This document shows positions 35,276-44,678 of a stretch of DNA of 64,000 nt, in pieces. Location of the stretch: assembly GCF_037327425.1 (NCBI RefSeq), contig NZ_CP147846.1, positions 1,364,001 to 1,428,000 on the forward strand. Direction: 5' to 3'. The notes under the pieces were generated by a model that did no database searches, was not told the DNA's origin, and worked only from the letters and a program-made list of their open reading frames with translations. The DNA comes from Rhodococcus sovatensis (GTDB lineage Bacteria > Actinomycetota > Actinomycetes > Mycobacteriales > Mycobacteriaceae). How positions within the stretch are numbered: position 1 is the stretch's first letter; each line of letters starts with the position of its first letter. The position numbers and the translations under genes were made by a program.

Positions 35276-35465
35276 AGTCGTTGCATTCCGCCTGTCGGCG
35301 GTGCCGGCCACCCTGCGGGCGTCCCCCGAACTGAACTTCGCTGCGCTCCGCACTCGAAAGAGCAAAGACGTTTTTTCACTCCGGTTCTGGCTACCGGCGA
35401 GCATTCATCACCCGTGACCGCCGCCTCAACCCCTCGCTCCGCTGCGCTACGGCCAAGGCCCCGAA
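35276..35465. repeat. Island repeat, copy 3
   Basis: Third copy: GTTGCATTCCGCCTG, CCACCCTGCGGGCGTC, TTCGCTGCGCTCCGCACT, the middle block with CACCCGTG, then CGCTCCGCTGCGCTACGG. It is closest to copy 1 in the middle part. The region 35157-35572 holds no other clear gene. Confidence 0.68.
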
Positions 35466-35572
35466 CGATTCGACGTGGACGACGCCGATCTCGCTCGTGC
35501 GATCGTGGCTGGTTCCCTGCTGTCCATGGGCGGCTGCTGCTCGCTGAACCTGAACGAGACGAGGCAGCAACC

Positions 35573-35716
35573 GTGGACGGCACGACGGAGCGCGTGCTTC
35601 GAGCCTTGGGAGTTTCCGCTGACGAGGCGCACAGACTCTGCAGCCTCGAGCTTCCGGCACTCTACGGCGTCGACGTGCGTGCAGCCGTCGACCCGACCGC
35701 GAGCGATCCACGCTGA
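35573..35716 (+). CDS. Possible small protein
   Basis: A 47-codon frame from GTG 35573 (V-D-G-T-T-E-R-V-L-R-A-L-G-V) that looks protein-like, with helical SADEAHRLCSLELPALYG. A different frame just upstream (from about 35475, with ARAIVAGSLLSMGGCC) also looks partly coding, so a frameshift may have split one gene. Weak support. Confidence 0.3.
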   Translation: MDGTTERVLRALGVSADEAHRLCSLELPALYGVDVRAAVDPTASDPR

Positions 35717-35767
35717 CGACGCTGCACAGGCGACGAGAGATTCAGCGCTGATCCGGGGCACACGGAT

Positions 35768-37054
35768 TCAGTGGGCGGGCCCCAACGCGTCCGCGAGCAT
35801 ATGCATCGCCGCGGTGGTGGAAAGCGCACGCACGCTTGCGCGGTCACCGGGGAGTCGCAGCGTACGGGTGACGGTCGGTCGGTCCTTGGAGGCGATTCCG
35901 AAGCAGACAGTACCGACCGGCTTGAGTTCGGTGCCACCCCCGGGGCCAGCGATGCCGCTGGTAGACACCGCGATGTCGACGCCCAGTCTGTCCATCGCGC
36001 CTTCTGCCATCAGTGCTGCTACCGGCTCGCTGACGGCGCCGTGTTCGTCGATGATCTCAGCAGGGACGTCGAGAAGGCCCGTCTTCGCCTCATTCGCGTA
36101 GGACACCACCGCGCCGATGACGTACGCCGACGATCCCGCGCGGTCGGTGAGACGTGCGGCGATCATGCCACCTGTGCACGACTCCGCGGTGGCGATTCGA
36201 TGTCCGGCCAACCGGGCCGCCACGATGTCGTCGATGGTGGACCCGTCGGTCGAAAAGACCTGCGCACCATGATGTTTGTCGATGAGACCTGCGAGTTCCT
36301 TGTATGGAGTTGCCGCGGACTCTGCATGGCGGGTCACCATTTCGAGCTCTCCGAGCCGCAGGCAGGTGGTGATCTCGAGATCGCCGAATCCCGTGATCTG
36401 GCGCTCTGCTGTCCGCAGGGTTGCAGCGAGGTCGGCTTCGGACAGCCCGTACGCGCGTATGGTGCTCTGACGGATCTGCGCGCGACGGGTCAATACTTCG
36501 GCGACAGGCCCGCTGTCGAGTGCCTCCGGCCACATCGCCTGCAGTTCGCGAGGTGGGCCGGGCAAAATCAGGACGACGGGTAGCGACTCGGAGCCGCTCG
36601 CAGGTATCGCGACACCGGGAGCTGTTCCGGTCGGAGCAATGGAATGCGCACCGTGCGGAACCATTGCCTGCTTGCGAACGCCTGCCTGCAGCGGTTCGGA
36701 GTCGGTTGCGGAACTCAGCCGGCTTCGCCATCGCTGAACGATTGCGTGAATGCGTTGCTCTAGTTCGTCGTCGAGGTACAGCTCGCGGCGGTACAGAGCG
36801 GCAACGGTCGCCACGGTGAGATCGTCAGCGGTCGGGCCCAACCCTCCCGTCGTGACGATCAAGTCGACGCGCTGATCCGCGAGAAATTGTAGTTGTGCGG
36901 TCAGGTCATCGGGCCGGTCACCGCAGATCGTGATGTGCGCAACGTCGACTCCCATCTCGAGTAGTCGCTGGGCCACCCACGGGCCGTTTCTGTCGGTTAC
37001 CCGACCGGCCAGGACTTCTGTACCCGTGACCACCACACCCGCTCGCACAGTCAT
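35768..37054 (-). CDS. cinA: CinA family protein (nicotinamide-nucleotide amidohydrolase type)
   Basis: A 428-residue two-domain protein. The N-terminal COG1058/MoaB-like domain has GTEVLAGRVTDRNGPWVAQRL and TTGGLGPTADDLT; the C-terminal amidohydrolase domain has AESCTGGMIAARLTDRAGSSAY and STSGIAGPGGGT. CinA enzymes deamidate nicotinamide mononucleotide and hydrolyse ADP-ribose in NAD recycling. ATG at 37054 chosen by homology. It marks the return to ordinary chromosomal genes after the island. Confidence 0.92.
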   Translation of the reverse strand: MTVRAGVVVTGTEVLAGRVTDRNGPWVAQRLLEMGVDVAHITICGDRPDDLTAQLQFLADQRVDLIVTTGGLGPTADDLTVATVAALYRRELYLDDELEQRIHAIVQRWRSRLSSATDSEPLQAGVRKQAMVPHGAHSIAPTGTAPGVAIPASGSESLPVVLILPGPPRELQAMWPEALDSGPVAEVLTRRAQIRQSTIRAYGLSEADLAATLRTAERQITGFGDLEITTCLRLGELEMVTRHAESAATPYKELAGLIDKHHGAQVFSTDGSTIDDIVAARLAGHRIATAESCTGGMIAARLTDRAGSSAYVIGAVVSYANEAKTGLLDVPAEIIDEHGAVSEPVAALMAEGAMDRLGVDIAVSTSGIAGPGGGTELKPVGTVCFGIASKDRPTVTRTLRLPGDRASVRALSTTAAMHMLADALGPAH

Positions 37055-37132
37055 TCTTCGACCATACTTTGCGCCCGACAAATCGCACTGACGCAGCATC
37101 ACCCACCTGGGGAGTAGATCTCATGAGGATGT

Positions 37133-38419
37133 TCACGACTGCACCCCTTCCTTCGAGTCTTCACGCGACTTAGGTGCCGAATTCGTCCTGGCGATGATCG
37201 ACAACGCAGCTGCGACGACGCACAGAGCTGCGCCACCCCACCAGGCGTAGGTGTACGAGCCGAACGTGTCTCTGACCACACCGGCGCCGAACGCCGCTGC
37301 AGCGGCGCCGATCTGATGCGACGCGAACACCCAGCCGAACACGATGGTCCCGTTGTCACCGAAAATTTCCCGACAGTGCAACTGTGGGTGGGACGGTTGC
37401 GACCCAGTCGAGGCCGTAGACCACCACGAACAGAATCATGTTCGGGTGCAAGTGATCCGTCAGCAGCGACGGGAGCAGAAGCAGGCCCACACCTCGGAAC
37501 ATGTAGTAGCCGACAAGTAGTACACGTGGGTCGAATTTGTCCGTGAGCCAACCGGACGCGATGGTCCCGACGATGTCGAAGACGCCGACCGCGGCAAGCA
37601 GTCCCGCGGCCGTGGTGGTGGCCATGCCATGATCGTGCGCCGACGGAATGAAGTGAATTCCGATGAGCCCGTTGGTCGTCGCGCCGCAGATCGCGAACGC
37701 GATCGCCAACGCCCAGAACGCCCGGGTCCGGGCAGACTGCGCGAGTCCGTCGATGGCGCGGGGTACAGCCCCGCCGGAAGGTCGCGGGGGAGCAACATAG
37801 TCCGGTTCGGCGCCGTAGGGCCGTGCACCCCGATCCTCTGGATAGTCCAGGATCACGAGCCACACCAGCGGGACCACCGCCAGTGCGGTCGCGGCGATGA
37901 CGAGGGATGCGGGCCGCCACCCGATGTTCTCCGCCAGGGCAGCCACGGGAGGAAGGATGACCAGCTGGCCCGTCGCAGCACCCGCAGTAAGGACGCCCAT
38001 GACCAGACCTCGTCGAGCGACGAACCACCGGTTGGCGATGGTGGCCGCGAACACCAATGCCATCGCGCCGGTGCCCGTACCGATCAGCAGACCCCAGAAG
38101 ATCAGCAGCTGCCACGACGTCGTCATGGTGATACTTGCACCGGCACCGAGCGCCACGAGAATCAGCGCCGAACAGGCAACCTGTCGCATTCCGAAGCGGT
38201 CCATCAACGCTGCCGCGAAGGCGCGACAACGCCGTAGAGGACCAGGTTGATGCTGATGGTGAGCGATACGATGCTCGTCGACCACCCGAACTCCTCCTGG
38301 AGCGGGACCATCAAGGCTCCGGGCGCACCGCGGAAACCTGCTGCTCCGAGTAGAGCCAGAAAAGCGACGGCCGCGACCCACCAGGCGGGGTGAATGCGCA
38401 CTGCGGATCGTGATGCCAT
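37133..38419 (-). pseudogene. MFS transporter with two frameshifts
   Basis: An MFS permease of ~425 residues read in three frame segments: from 38419 (start M-A-S-R-S-A-V-R-I-H-P; LALLGAAGFRGAPGALMVPLQEEFGW) to about 38221, then AAALMDRFGMRQ to about 37380, then REIFGDNGTIVFGWVFASHQIGAA to 37133. The first break is explained by one missing base, the second by a net one- or two-base change. It is a monocarboxylate/oxalate-type MFS by its pattern. It is either a recent pseudogene or a place of sequencing error. Confidence 0.8.
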
Positions 38420-38426
38420 TCGATCT

Positions 38427-38445
38427 AACTTTCTTGAGCGAAGTT
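38427..38445. promoter_or_regulatory. Dyad in the MFS-HxlR divergent promoter
   Basis: AACTTTCTTGAGCGAAGTT is a near-perfect inverted repeat just upstream of the MFS start and in front of the divergent HxlR gene, suitable as a regulator binding site. Confidence 0.45.
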
Positions 38446-38490
38446 ATATGCTGGACAGACGGTACCTAAAACTCGAGGCGATGGGAAGAC

Positions 38491-38991
38491 ATGGCACTGC
38501 GGTCGGATTGGTCCGAGGAGAACTGCCCGATCAGGCGGTCCCTCGATGTTCTCGGTGATCCTTGGGTGTTGCTGATCGTGCGTGACGTCTTGCACGGGCG
38601 CGGACGGTTCGACTCGTTGCGTTCGAACCTCGGGATTTCCGAAGCCGTCCTCAGCCGCAGGCTTTCCGCCATGGTCGATGCAGGATTGCTGGCTCGCGTC
38701 GAATACGACAACGGCGGGCGTACACGGCAGGCGTACGTCGCGACCGAGGCTGCAGCAGAACTGCTTCCGATCCTTCAGCAGCTGGCGCTGTGGGGTGAAC
38801 GACACACCGTGACCCCCGAAGGCGGCGGCCACATGGCGATGGTTCACCGCACGTGCCACACCGACACTGTGCAGGGCGAGGTATGCAGCGGGTGCGGTGA
38901 CACACTGCGCCCCGAGGACATGACGTGGGTGAAGCCCTGGCAGGACACGGTCGATGATCTGGTCCCCGCCGGCTATCTGAAGCAACCCTGA
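38491..38991 (+). CDS. HxlR-family transcriptional regulator
   Basis: A 166-residue winged-helix regulator: CPIRRSLDVLGDPWVLLIVRDVLHGRGRFDSL and ISEAVLSRRLSAMVDAGLL are hallmark HxlR sequences. The C-terminal extension has HRTCHTDTVQGEVCSGCGDTL with four Cys and two His, a possible zinc site. Divergent from the broken MFS gene, which it probably controlled. Confidence 0.87.
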   Translation: MALRSDWSEENCPIRRSLDVLGDPWVLLIVRDVLHGRGRFDSLRSNLGISEAVLSRRLSAMVDAGLLARVEYDNGGRTRQAYVATEAAAELLPILQQLALWGERHTVTPEGGGHMAMVHRTCHTDTVQGEVCSGCGDTLRPEDMTWVKPWQDTVDDLVPAGYLKQP

Positions 38992-39064
38992 CTGCCGATA
39001 TACCCCCGAGTTGTGCGCCCAGAACTCCTCGCGACGCACAACAGGGGGGTAAATCGGGAATACG

Positions 39065-40183
39065 TCAGCGCGGAGCCAACCGCCACAGAGACGTGGTCTC
39101 GCGGCTTCGCGCAGCGTGGAAGAGGTCGTCGGCGTCGCGCGCCCGAGGGTGCGTCGGCGTTGTGTCCGTTCTACCGAGCACCAGCAGGCCTGCCCGGTCG
39201 ATTGCGGCCAAGAGATCGTCCCGCGTGGCGAGCCCGAGGAGTTCCGCCAGATCGGAGATCACCAACCAGGCTTCGCCGCCGGGTTCGAGATGCTTGCCGA
39301 GGCGGTCGAGGAAGGCTCGGAGCATGCGGCTGCCGGGGTCGTAGATTGCGTGTTCGATACCCGACGTCGGCTTGGTGGGAATCCACGGCGGATTGCACAC
39401 GACCAGCGAGGCGCGTCCGGCCGGAAAGATGTCGGCGAGCTGTACCTCGACCTGGTCGGCGAACCCCAATCTGTCGAGATTTGCTGTGGCGCATGCGATT
39501 GCGCGTGGGTCCTTGTCCGTTGCAATGACGTGTGCGATACCGCGTTTCGCCAGCACTGCGGCAAGAACGCCTGTGCCGGTTCCGATGTCGAACGCAGTGG
39601 TGGACCCGGAGGGGAGAGGAGTGTCGGCGACGAGCTGTACGTACTCACCACGCAGCGGCGAGAAGACCCCGAAATGTGGTTCGATGTTGGCGTCGAGGGC
39701 CGGAATGTGTACCCCTGTGCGTCGCCACTCGTGAGCGCCGATGAGGCTGAGCAGCTCTCGAAGCGACAGCAGCGATGGCTCTGCAGACTCGCCGTACGCC
39801 TCGGTGGCCGCGAGTCTCACATCGGGCGCTCGTGGGTAGTCGAGGACGTAGTTCGCGTCGAGTTCGACGAGCAGCATTCCGAGGATGCGCGCCCGCCGAG
39901 CCTGGTCCTGACGGTGTAGGTGAAAGTCCTCCGCGGGCGAGGCAGTCGGCTTTCGAGCCCGAGTCTGGGCTCGTCGGGTGATCGCCTTCATCAGTTGGCG
40001 TGCATTGTTGAAATCGCCACGCCACAGCATGTATTCGCCGATCGATGCGCGCTTGTAGGCAACATCGGCGGAGATGTCGTCGCGGACGATGTGGACGGCC
40101 TTCGGCGGCGGCGCGTTGTTCTCCGAACGCCACAGCGCCGAGCGTTGCTGCCCGTCCTCGGTCCATCCGACAGTTGCGTGCAC
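39065..40183 (-). CDS. Class I SAM-dependent methyltransferase (HemK/PrmA-like)
   Basis: A 372-residue protein. The C-terminal methyltransferase domain has the SAM motif FDIGTGTGVLAAVLAKRG, acidic loop ATDKDPRAIACA and the NPPW motif (VVCNPPWIPTKP) seen in N-methyltransferases acting on planar amide/amine groups such as release factors, ribosomal proteins or DNA. The N-terminal ~150 residues are an additional helical domain. GTG at 40183 has AGGAG four bases upstream. Substrate not known. Confidence 0.83.
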   Translation of the reverse strand: MHATVGWTEDGQQRSALWRSENNAPPPKAVHIVRDDISADVAYKRASIGEYMLWRGDFNNARQLMKAITRRAQTRARKPTASPAEDFHLHRQDQARRARILGMLLVELDANYVLDYPRAPDVRLAATEAYGESAEPSLLSLRELLSLIGAHEWRRTGVHIPALDANIEPHFGVFSPLRGEYVQLVADTPLPSGSTTAFDIGTGTGVLAAVLAKRGIAHVIATDKDPRAIACATANLDRLGFADQVEVQLADIFPAGRASLVVCNPPWIPTKPTSGIEHAIYDPGSRMLRAFLDRLGKHLEPGGEAWLVISDLAELLGLATRDDLLAAIDRAGLLVLGRTDTTPTHPRARDADDLFHAARSRETTSLWRLAPR

Positions 40184-40230
40184 GTCACTCCTATATCGGG
40201 GTATGGGGACCCCCTTCGGCCAACGAGAAG

Positions 40231-41037
40231 TCAACCACAGCGAGCGATGATGCGACGCGCATGCGCGATGACCGGGGCATCGACCATCTGCCCACGTAAC
40301 GTGAAGACCCCACGGTTGTTCGATACGGCGTCGAGCACGCTGTTGGCCCATTCGATCTCGTCGTCGGTCGGAGCGTAGGCCTGACGAATGACCGGGATGT
40401 GGCTGGGGTGGATGGCGACCTTGCCGTCGAAGCCCACGGCGACCGCATCCTCGGCTTCCTCGCGCACCCCGTCGAGATTCGGGATGTCGAGGAATACGGA
40501 ATCGAGCGCGAACAGTCCGCGTGCCTTCGTCGCCAACAGTGTTTGTGACCGGACATGCTGTGCCACAGCGCGGTAGCGACCGTCGGTGAATCTGCTCGAG
40601 TTTCCGCCCATCGCCGCAACAAGATCTTCGGCACCCCACATGGCACCCACAGCGTTGTCGGCTCCGAGCGAAGAATGGCACTCGATCGCACCTGCGGGGG
40701 ATTCGAACAATGCGATCACTTCGCGCGGTGACACAGCCTCGATCTGTGCCGCCGATTCGCACTTCGGCAGCATGACGACGGTGTACTCGGTGCGATCGAG
40801 TGCCTCGAGGTCAGCCGACCAGTCCGGCGTCCCGTGTGGATTGATCCTGACGACGGTCCTGGCCGGGTCCATCGGCGTCGCCACGAGGGCTTCACGTGCG
40901 GCGGGCTTGTCTGCGGCGGCGACTCCGTCCTCGAGATCGAGGATGACGACGTCTGCGCGCGCTGCCGCCTTCTCGAACCTCTCAGGTCGGTCGGCAGGAC
41001 AGAACAGCCACGCTGGTCCCGCCGGAAACCAGCTCAT
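40231..41037 (-). CDS. citE: CoA-ester lyase, CitE-like (leucine/itaconate pathway)
   Basis: A 268-residue TIM-barrel HpcH/HpaI-CitE family lyase: WLFCPADRPERFEKAAARADVVILDLEDGV, metal/CoA residues in VRINPHGTPDW and LFESPAGAIE, and FDGKVAIHPSHI. Its position next to MaoC, acyl-CoA dehydrogenase and acc genes equals that of Mycobacterium Rv2498c, a beta-hydroxyacyl-CoA lyase in leucine and itaconate catabolism. It overlaps the MaoC stop by ATGA. Confidence 0.87.
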   Translation of the reverse strand: MSWFPAGPAWLFCPADRPERFEKAAARADVVILDLEDGVAAADKPAAREALVATPMDPARTVVRINPHGTPDWSADLEALDRTEYTVVMLPKCESAAQIEAVSPREVIALFESPAGAIECHSSLGADNAVGAMWGAEDLVAAMGGNSSRFTDGRYRAVAQHVRSQTLLATKARGLFALDSVFLDIPNLDGVREEAEDAVAVGFDGKVAIHPSHIPVIRQAYAPTDDEIEWANSVLDAVSNNRGVFTLRGQMVDAPVIAHARRIIARCG

Positions 41038-41519
41038 GACAGCTCGCCAGAAGGCCGTAGCCGAACCAGAGTCTTGCGAACAGCGAGAGCCACGACGTCA
41101 CCGTGCTGGTTGCGCCCGGTGTGCGTGAACGTCACGATGCCCTCGCCAGGACGGGACTTGGACTCCCGCTTGTCGGAGATCTGTGTCTCCGCGTACAGGG
41201 TGTCGCCGTGGAAGAGCGGTTTTGGGAACGTGACCTCGGAGAAACCCAGATTCGCGACGATGGTTCCCTGCGTCAGCTGCGCGACCGACAGTCCGACCAG
41301 CGTGGATACGGTGAACATCGAGTTGACCAGACGCTGCCCGAACTGCGTTGTCTCGCTGTATGCGGCGTCGAGATGCAGTGCCTGAGTGTTCATGGTCTGG
41401 GTGGTGAACAGTGTGTTGTCCGCCTCGGTGATGGTGCGTCCGGGGCGATGCTCGTAGATGGCGCCGAGTTCCATCTCTTCGAACCATAGTCCGCGCTGAC
41501 GAATTCGCTTGTCCGTCAT
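41034..41519 (-). CDS. MaoC-family hydratase
   Basis: A 161-residue hot-dog-fold protein (GLWFEEMELGAIYEHRPGRTITEADNTLFT; NLGFSEVTFPKPLFHGDTLYAET). The early Asp in TEADN and the His in PLFHGD are the hydratase catalytic pair. The equivalent Rv2499c position suggests hydration of an unsaturated C5/C6 acyl-CoA such as itaconyl/methylglutaconyl-CoA. It overlaps both neighbours by 4 bp, so the operon is tightly coupled. Confidence 0.87.
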   Translation of the reverse strand: MTDKRIRQRGLWFEEMELGAIYEHRPGRTITEADNTLFTTQTMNTQALHLDAAYSETTQFGQRLVNSMFTVSTLVGLSVAQLTQGTIVANLGFSEVTFPKPLFHGDTLYAETQISDKRESKSRPGEGIVTFTHTGRNQHGDVVALAVRKTLVRLRPSGELS

Positions 41520-42682
41520 AGTCCGAGACTCCTAGCGATGAGCATCAGCTGCACTTCGGTTGTGCCCTCGCCGATTTCGAGGATCTTGCTGTCGCGGTAG
41601 TGCCGAGCGACAACGTATTCGTTCATGAACCCGTATCCGCCGTGGATCTGCGTCGCATCTCGCGCGTTGTCCATCGCAGCTTCGGAGGCGACGAGTTTGG
41701 CGATGGATGCTGCCTTCTTGAACGGCTTGCCTGCCAGCATCAGCGCTGCCGCGTCGTAGTAGGCGGTACGAGCGGTGTGTGCGCGTGCTTCCATGCGGGC
41801 GATCTTGAACGAGATCGCCTGGTTGTGGCCGATGGGATGGCCGAAGGCTTCTCGTTCCTTCGAGTACTTGACGCTTTCGTCCACGCATCCTTGAGCGGCA
41901 CCGACCGATACCGCTGCGATTGCGATACGACCCTCGTCGAGGATGTGCAGAAAGTTTGCGTATCCGCGGCCTTCCTGGCCGAGGAGGTTCTCCTGCGGCA
42001 CCCGTACGTCGGTGAAGCTCAACGGGTGCGTGTCGGAGGCGTTCCAGCCGACCTTGTTGTATGCCGGTTCGGCGACGAAACCGGGAGTGTTCGTAGGCAC
42101 CAATATCGACGAGATCTGCTTGCGGCCGGTGGCCTCGTCGACGCCGGTTACCGCGGTGACGGTCACCAGTTCGGTGATGTCGGTGCCGGAGTTGGTGATG
42201 AACTGCTTGCTGCCGTTGATGATCCAGTCACCGCCGTCACGTTTGGCGGTGGTCTTGGTGCCGCCCGCGTCGCTACCGGCGCCGGGCTCGGTCAAACCGA
42301 AGGCGGCCAAGGCCTGCCCCGAGGTCAGCTTGGGAAGCCACTCCTGTTTCTGGGCGTCGTTGCCGAAGCGATACACCGGCATCGCACCAAGTGAAACCCC
42401 TGCCTCCAGAGTCATCGCGACACTCTGATCGACCTTGCCGAGTTCCTCGAGCGCTAGGCACAGGGCGAAATAGTCACCGCCCATGCCGCCGTACTCCTCG
42501 GGAAACGGCAAGCCGAACAGGCCCATGTCAGCCATGCCGCGGACGACCTCGTACGGGAAGGAGTGCTCCTCGTCGTGCTTCGCCGAGACCGGTGCGACGA
42601 CGGTACGCGCGAAATCGGCGACCGACTTGGCCAGTTGCTGGTACTCATCGGGCAGGTTCGCCGACGACAGGTAATCGGTCAT
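41516..42682 (-). CDS. fadE19: Acyl-CoA dehydrogenase (isovaleryl-CoA type, FadE19-like)
   Basis: A 388-residue FAD acyl-CoA dehydrogenase. FGLTEPGAGSDAGGTKTTA is the signature; ITNSGTDITELVTVTA, QIHGGYGFMNEYVVARHYRDSKI and EGTTEVQLMLIARSLGL complete the fold, with the Glu in EIGEGTTE near the flavin. It should oxidise isovaleryl-CoA (leucine) or 2-methyl-branched acyl-CoA. Position equals Rv2500c. Starts at 42682, overlapping the accA1 stop. Confidence 0.9.
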   Translation of the reverse strand: MTDYLSSANLPDEYQQLAKSVADFARTVVAPVSAKHDEEHSFPYEVVRGMADMGLFGLPFPEEYGGMGGDYFALCLALEELGKVDQSVAMTLEAGVSLGAMPVYRFGNDAQKQEWLPKLTSGQALAAFGLTEPGAGSDAGGTKTTAKRDGGDWIINGSKQFITNSGTDITELVTVTAVTGVDEATGRKQISSILVPTNTPGFVAEPAYNKVGWNASDTHPLSFTDVRVPQENLLGQEGRGYANFLHILDEGRIAIAAVSVGAAQGCVDESVKYSKEREAFGHPIGHNQAISFKIARMEARAHTARTAYYDAAALMLAGKPFKKAASIAKLVASEAAMDNARDATQIHGGYGFMNEYVVARHYRDSKILEIGEGTTEVQLMLIARSLGL

Positions 42683-44673
42683 GACTGATCCTTGTCTTCG
42701 TTGGGGACGATTCGCGCCAGCAGCTGGTCGACGCGGACTTGATCTCCGACTGCGACAACCAGTTCCACGGTGCCGTCGATCGGGGTGGTGAGTGTGTGTT
42801 CCATCTTCATCGCTTCGACGACGACCACGGCAGTGCCTGCGGTGATCAGCTCGCCGCTGCTCGTTCCGACTGCGATGACCGAACCTGGCATGGGGGAGAC
42901 GATCTCGGCATCCCCCGAGTGTGCGTCCTCGTCGCGAACACTCGGTTCGGCGACCGTGCGGAGTTGCCACGTTCCCTGTGCGCTCGAAATCCACGTTGCC
43001 GAATCGCTTCGGGCGAATTCCATGGTTTCACGACGGCCGTCGACGACGACGGTGATCGTGTCGGTGGTTGTATGCGCGTAAAGGGTGCTCGCGGGCTGAT
43101 CGTCGATCGCGACCGTCGCGGACTCGGGTGTTCCGACGATGGCGACGTGCACCGACCTGTCTCCGCTTGTGAGGCGGCGAACGAACGGTGCCTGGGAACC
43201 GACCCGCCATCCCGACGGCATCGCCCAGATGTCGTGGCCCGCATCCTCCCACGTTTGAATCCACTCCACCGCGGCAGCTGCGATCAGTGCCTCGTCGGTG
43301 ACGACCGAGGCAGTGAAGTCCTCGACTCGTCGATCGAGCAAACCGGTGTCGAGCCGCCCCGCACGAACATCGTTGTCGGCGAGCAGGAAACGAGCGAATT
43401 CGATGTTGGTGATGACCCCGAGGACTGCCGTCTGCGACAAGGCGCGATCGAGAGTGCGCAGCGCGCTACCACGGTCCGGTCCGTACGCGATGACCTTCGA
43501 GAGCATCGGATCGTAGTTACTGCCGACCTCGGTGCCGACGGCGAGGCCGGAGTCGACGCGGATGCCGTCGCCGACTGGCTCGCGAAGCCCGACGACCGTG
43601 CCGCCGGTGGGCAGAAACCCGCGGCCGGGGTCCTCCGCGTACACCCGGGCCTCGATCGCGTGGCCAGTGAGTGTGATGTCGTCCTGGGCGATCGTCAGTG
43701 CTTCTCCCGCCGCGACGCGGACTTGCCACTCGACGAGGTCGAGCCCGGTCACCAGTTCGGTGACGGGGTGCTCGACCTGCAGGCGTGTGTTCATCTCCAT
43801 GAAGAAGAACTCGTCTGGGTTGTCGGCCGAGACGATGAACTCTACTGTCCCTGCGCCGGCGTAGTCGACGCTGCGAGCCGTGTTGCAGGCCGCGGCTCCG
43901 ATACGCGCACGTGTCGCCTCGTCGAGCAGAGGTGAGGGAGCCTCCTCGATGACCTTCTGGTGGCGTCGCTGCAGGCTGCATTCGCGTTCGCCGAGGTGGA
44001 TGACGTTGCCATGCTGGTCGGCCAGTATCTGCACCTCGATGTGGCGGGGACGCAACACGAACCGTTCGAGGAAGAGTGTGTCGTCGCCGAACGAGGATGC
44101 CGCTTCGCGACGTGCACTCGCCAATGCTGCGGGGAGGTCCTCGGCTCGTTCGACCAGCCGCATGCCCTTGCCGCCACCGCCTGCAGACGGTTTGACCAGC
44201 ACGGGGAAGCCGACGTCTTCAGCGCCTGCGATGAGGTCGGCGTCGGTCAGACCCGGACGCGATATTCCCGGCACCACTGGGACGCCGAATTCGGAGACGG
44301 CGGCCTTGGCTGCGATCTTGTCGCCCATGACCTCGATCGCTCGGGCCGGTGGACCGAGGAAGGCGATGTCGGCTGCCGCGCACGCGGCCGCGAACTCGGC
44401 GTTCTCGGACAGGAACCCATATCCCGGATGAATGGCCTGCGCTCCGGTGCGTTGCGCGGCCTCGATGACCTTGGGTATGGACAGGTAGCTGTCGCGGGCG
44501 TTGGCCGGTCCGAGGTGGACTGCGGTGTCGGCCTCGGCGACGTGCCGTGCGCCTGCGTCGGCGTCGCTGTAGACGGCAACGGACCGAATGCCCATGCGCC
44601 GCAGCGTTCGTGCCACGCGCACAGCGATCTCGCCACGGTTCGCGATGAGGACGGTGTCGATCTGTTCGGTCAT
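42679..44673 (-). CDS. accA1: Acyl-CoA carboxylase alpha subunit (3-methylcrotonyl-CoA carboxylase type)
   Basis: A 664-residue biotin carboxylase plus BCCP: ATP-grasp KPSAGGGGKGMRLVE, HIEVQILADQHGN, ERECSLQRRHQKVIEEAPSP, and the biotinyl Lys in EAMKMEHTL near residue 625. It carboxylates biotin for the accD1 transferase. In this gene context (Rv2501c equivalent) the substrate is 3-methylcrotonyl-CoA from leucine. ATG at 44673; the gap to accD1 is only 5 bp. Confidence 0.92.
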   Translation of the reverse strand: MTEQIDTVLIANRGEIAVRVARTLRRMGIRSVAVYSDADAGARHVAEADTAVHLGPANARDSYLSIPKVIEAAQRTGAQAIHPGYGFLSENAEFAAACAAADIAFLGPPARAIEVMGDKIAAKAAVSEFGVPVVPGISRPGLTDADLIAGAEDVGFPVLVKPSAGGGGKGMRLVERAEDLPAALASARREAASSFGDDTLFLERFVLRPRHIEVQILADQHGNVIHLGERECSLQRRHQKVIEEAPSPLLDEATRARIGAAACNTARSVDYAGAGTVEFIVSADNPDEFFFMEMNTRLQVEHPVTELVTGLDLVEWQVRVAAGEALTIAQDDITLTGHAIEARVYAEDPGRGFLPTGGTVVGLREPVGDGIRVDSGLAVGTEVGSNYDPMLSKVIAYGPDRGSALRTLDRALSQTAVLGVITNIEFARFLLADNDVRAGRLDTGLLDRRVEDFTASVVTDEALIAAAAVEWIQTWEDAGHDIWAMPSGWRVGSQAPFVRRLTSGDRSVHVAIVGTPESATVAIDDQPASTLYAHTTTDTITVVVDGRRETMEFARSDSATWISSAQGTWQLRTVAEPSVRDEDAHSGDAEIVSPMPGSVIAVGTSSGELITAGTAVVVVEAMKMEHTLTTPIDGTVELVVAVGDQVRVDQLLARIVPNEDKDQS

Positions 44674-44678
44674 GTCAG

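Noticed and set aside
31804..35465. CRISPR array
   Set aside because: Only three long units, kilobases apart, with no spacer pattern and no cas genes.
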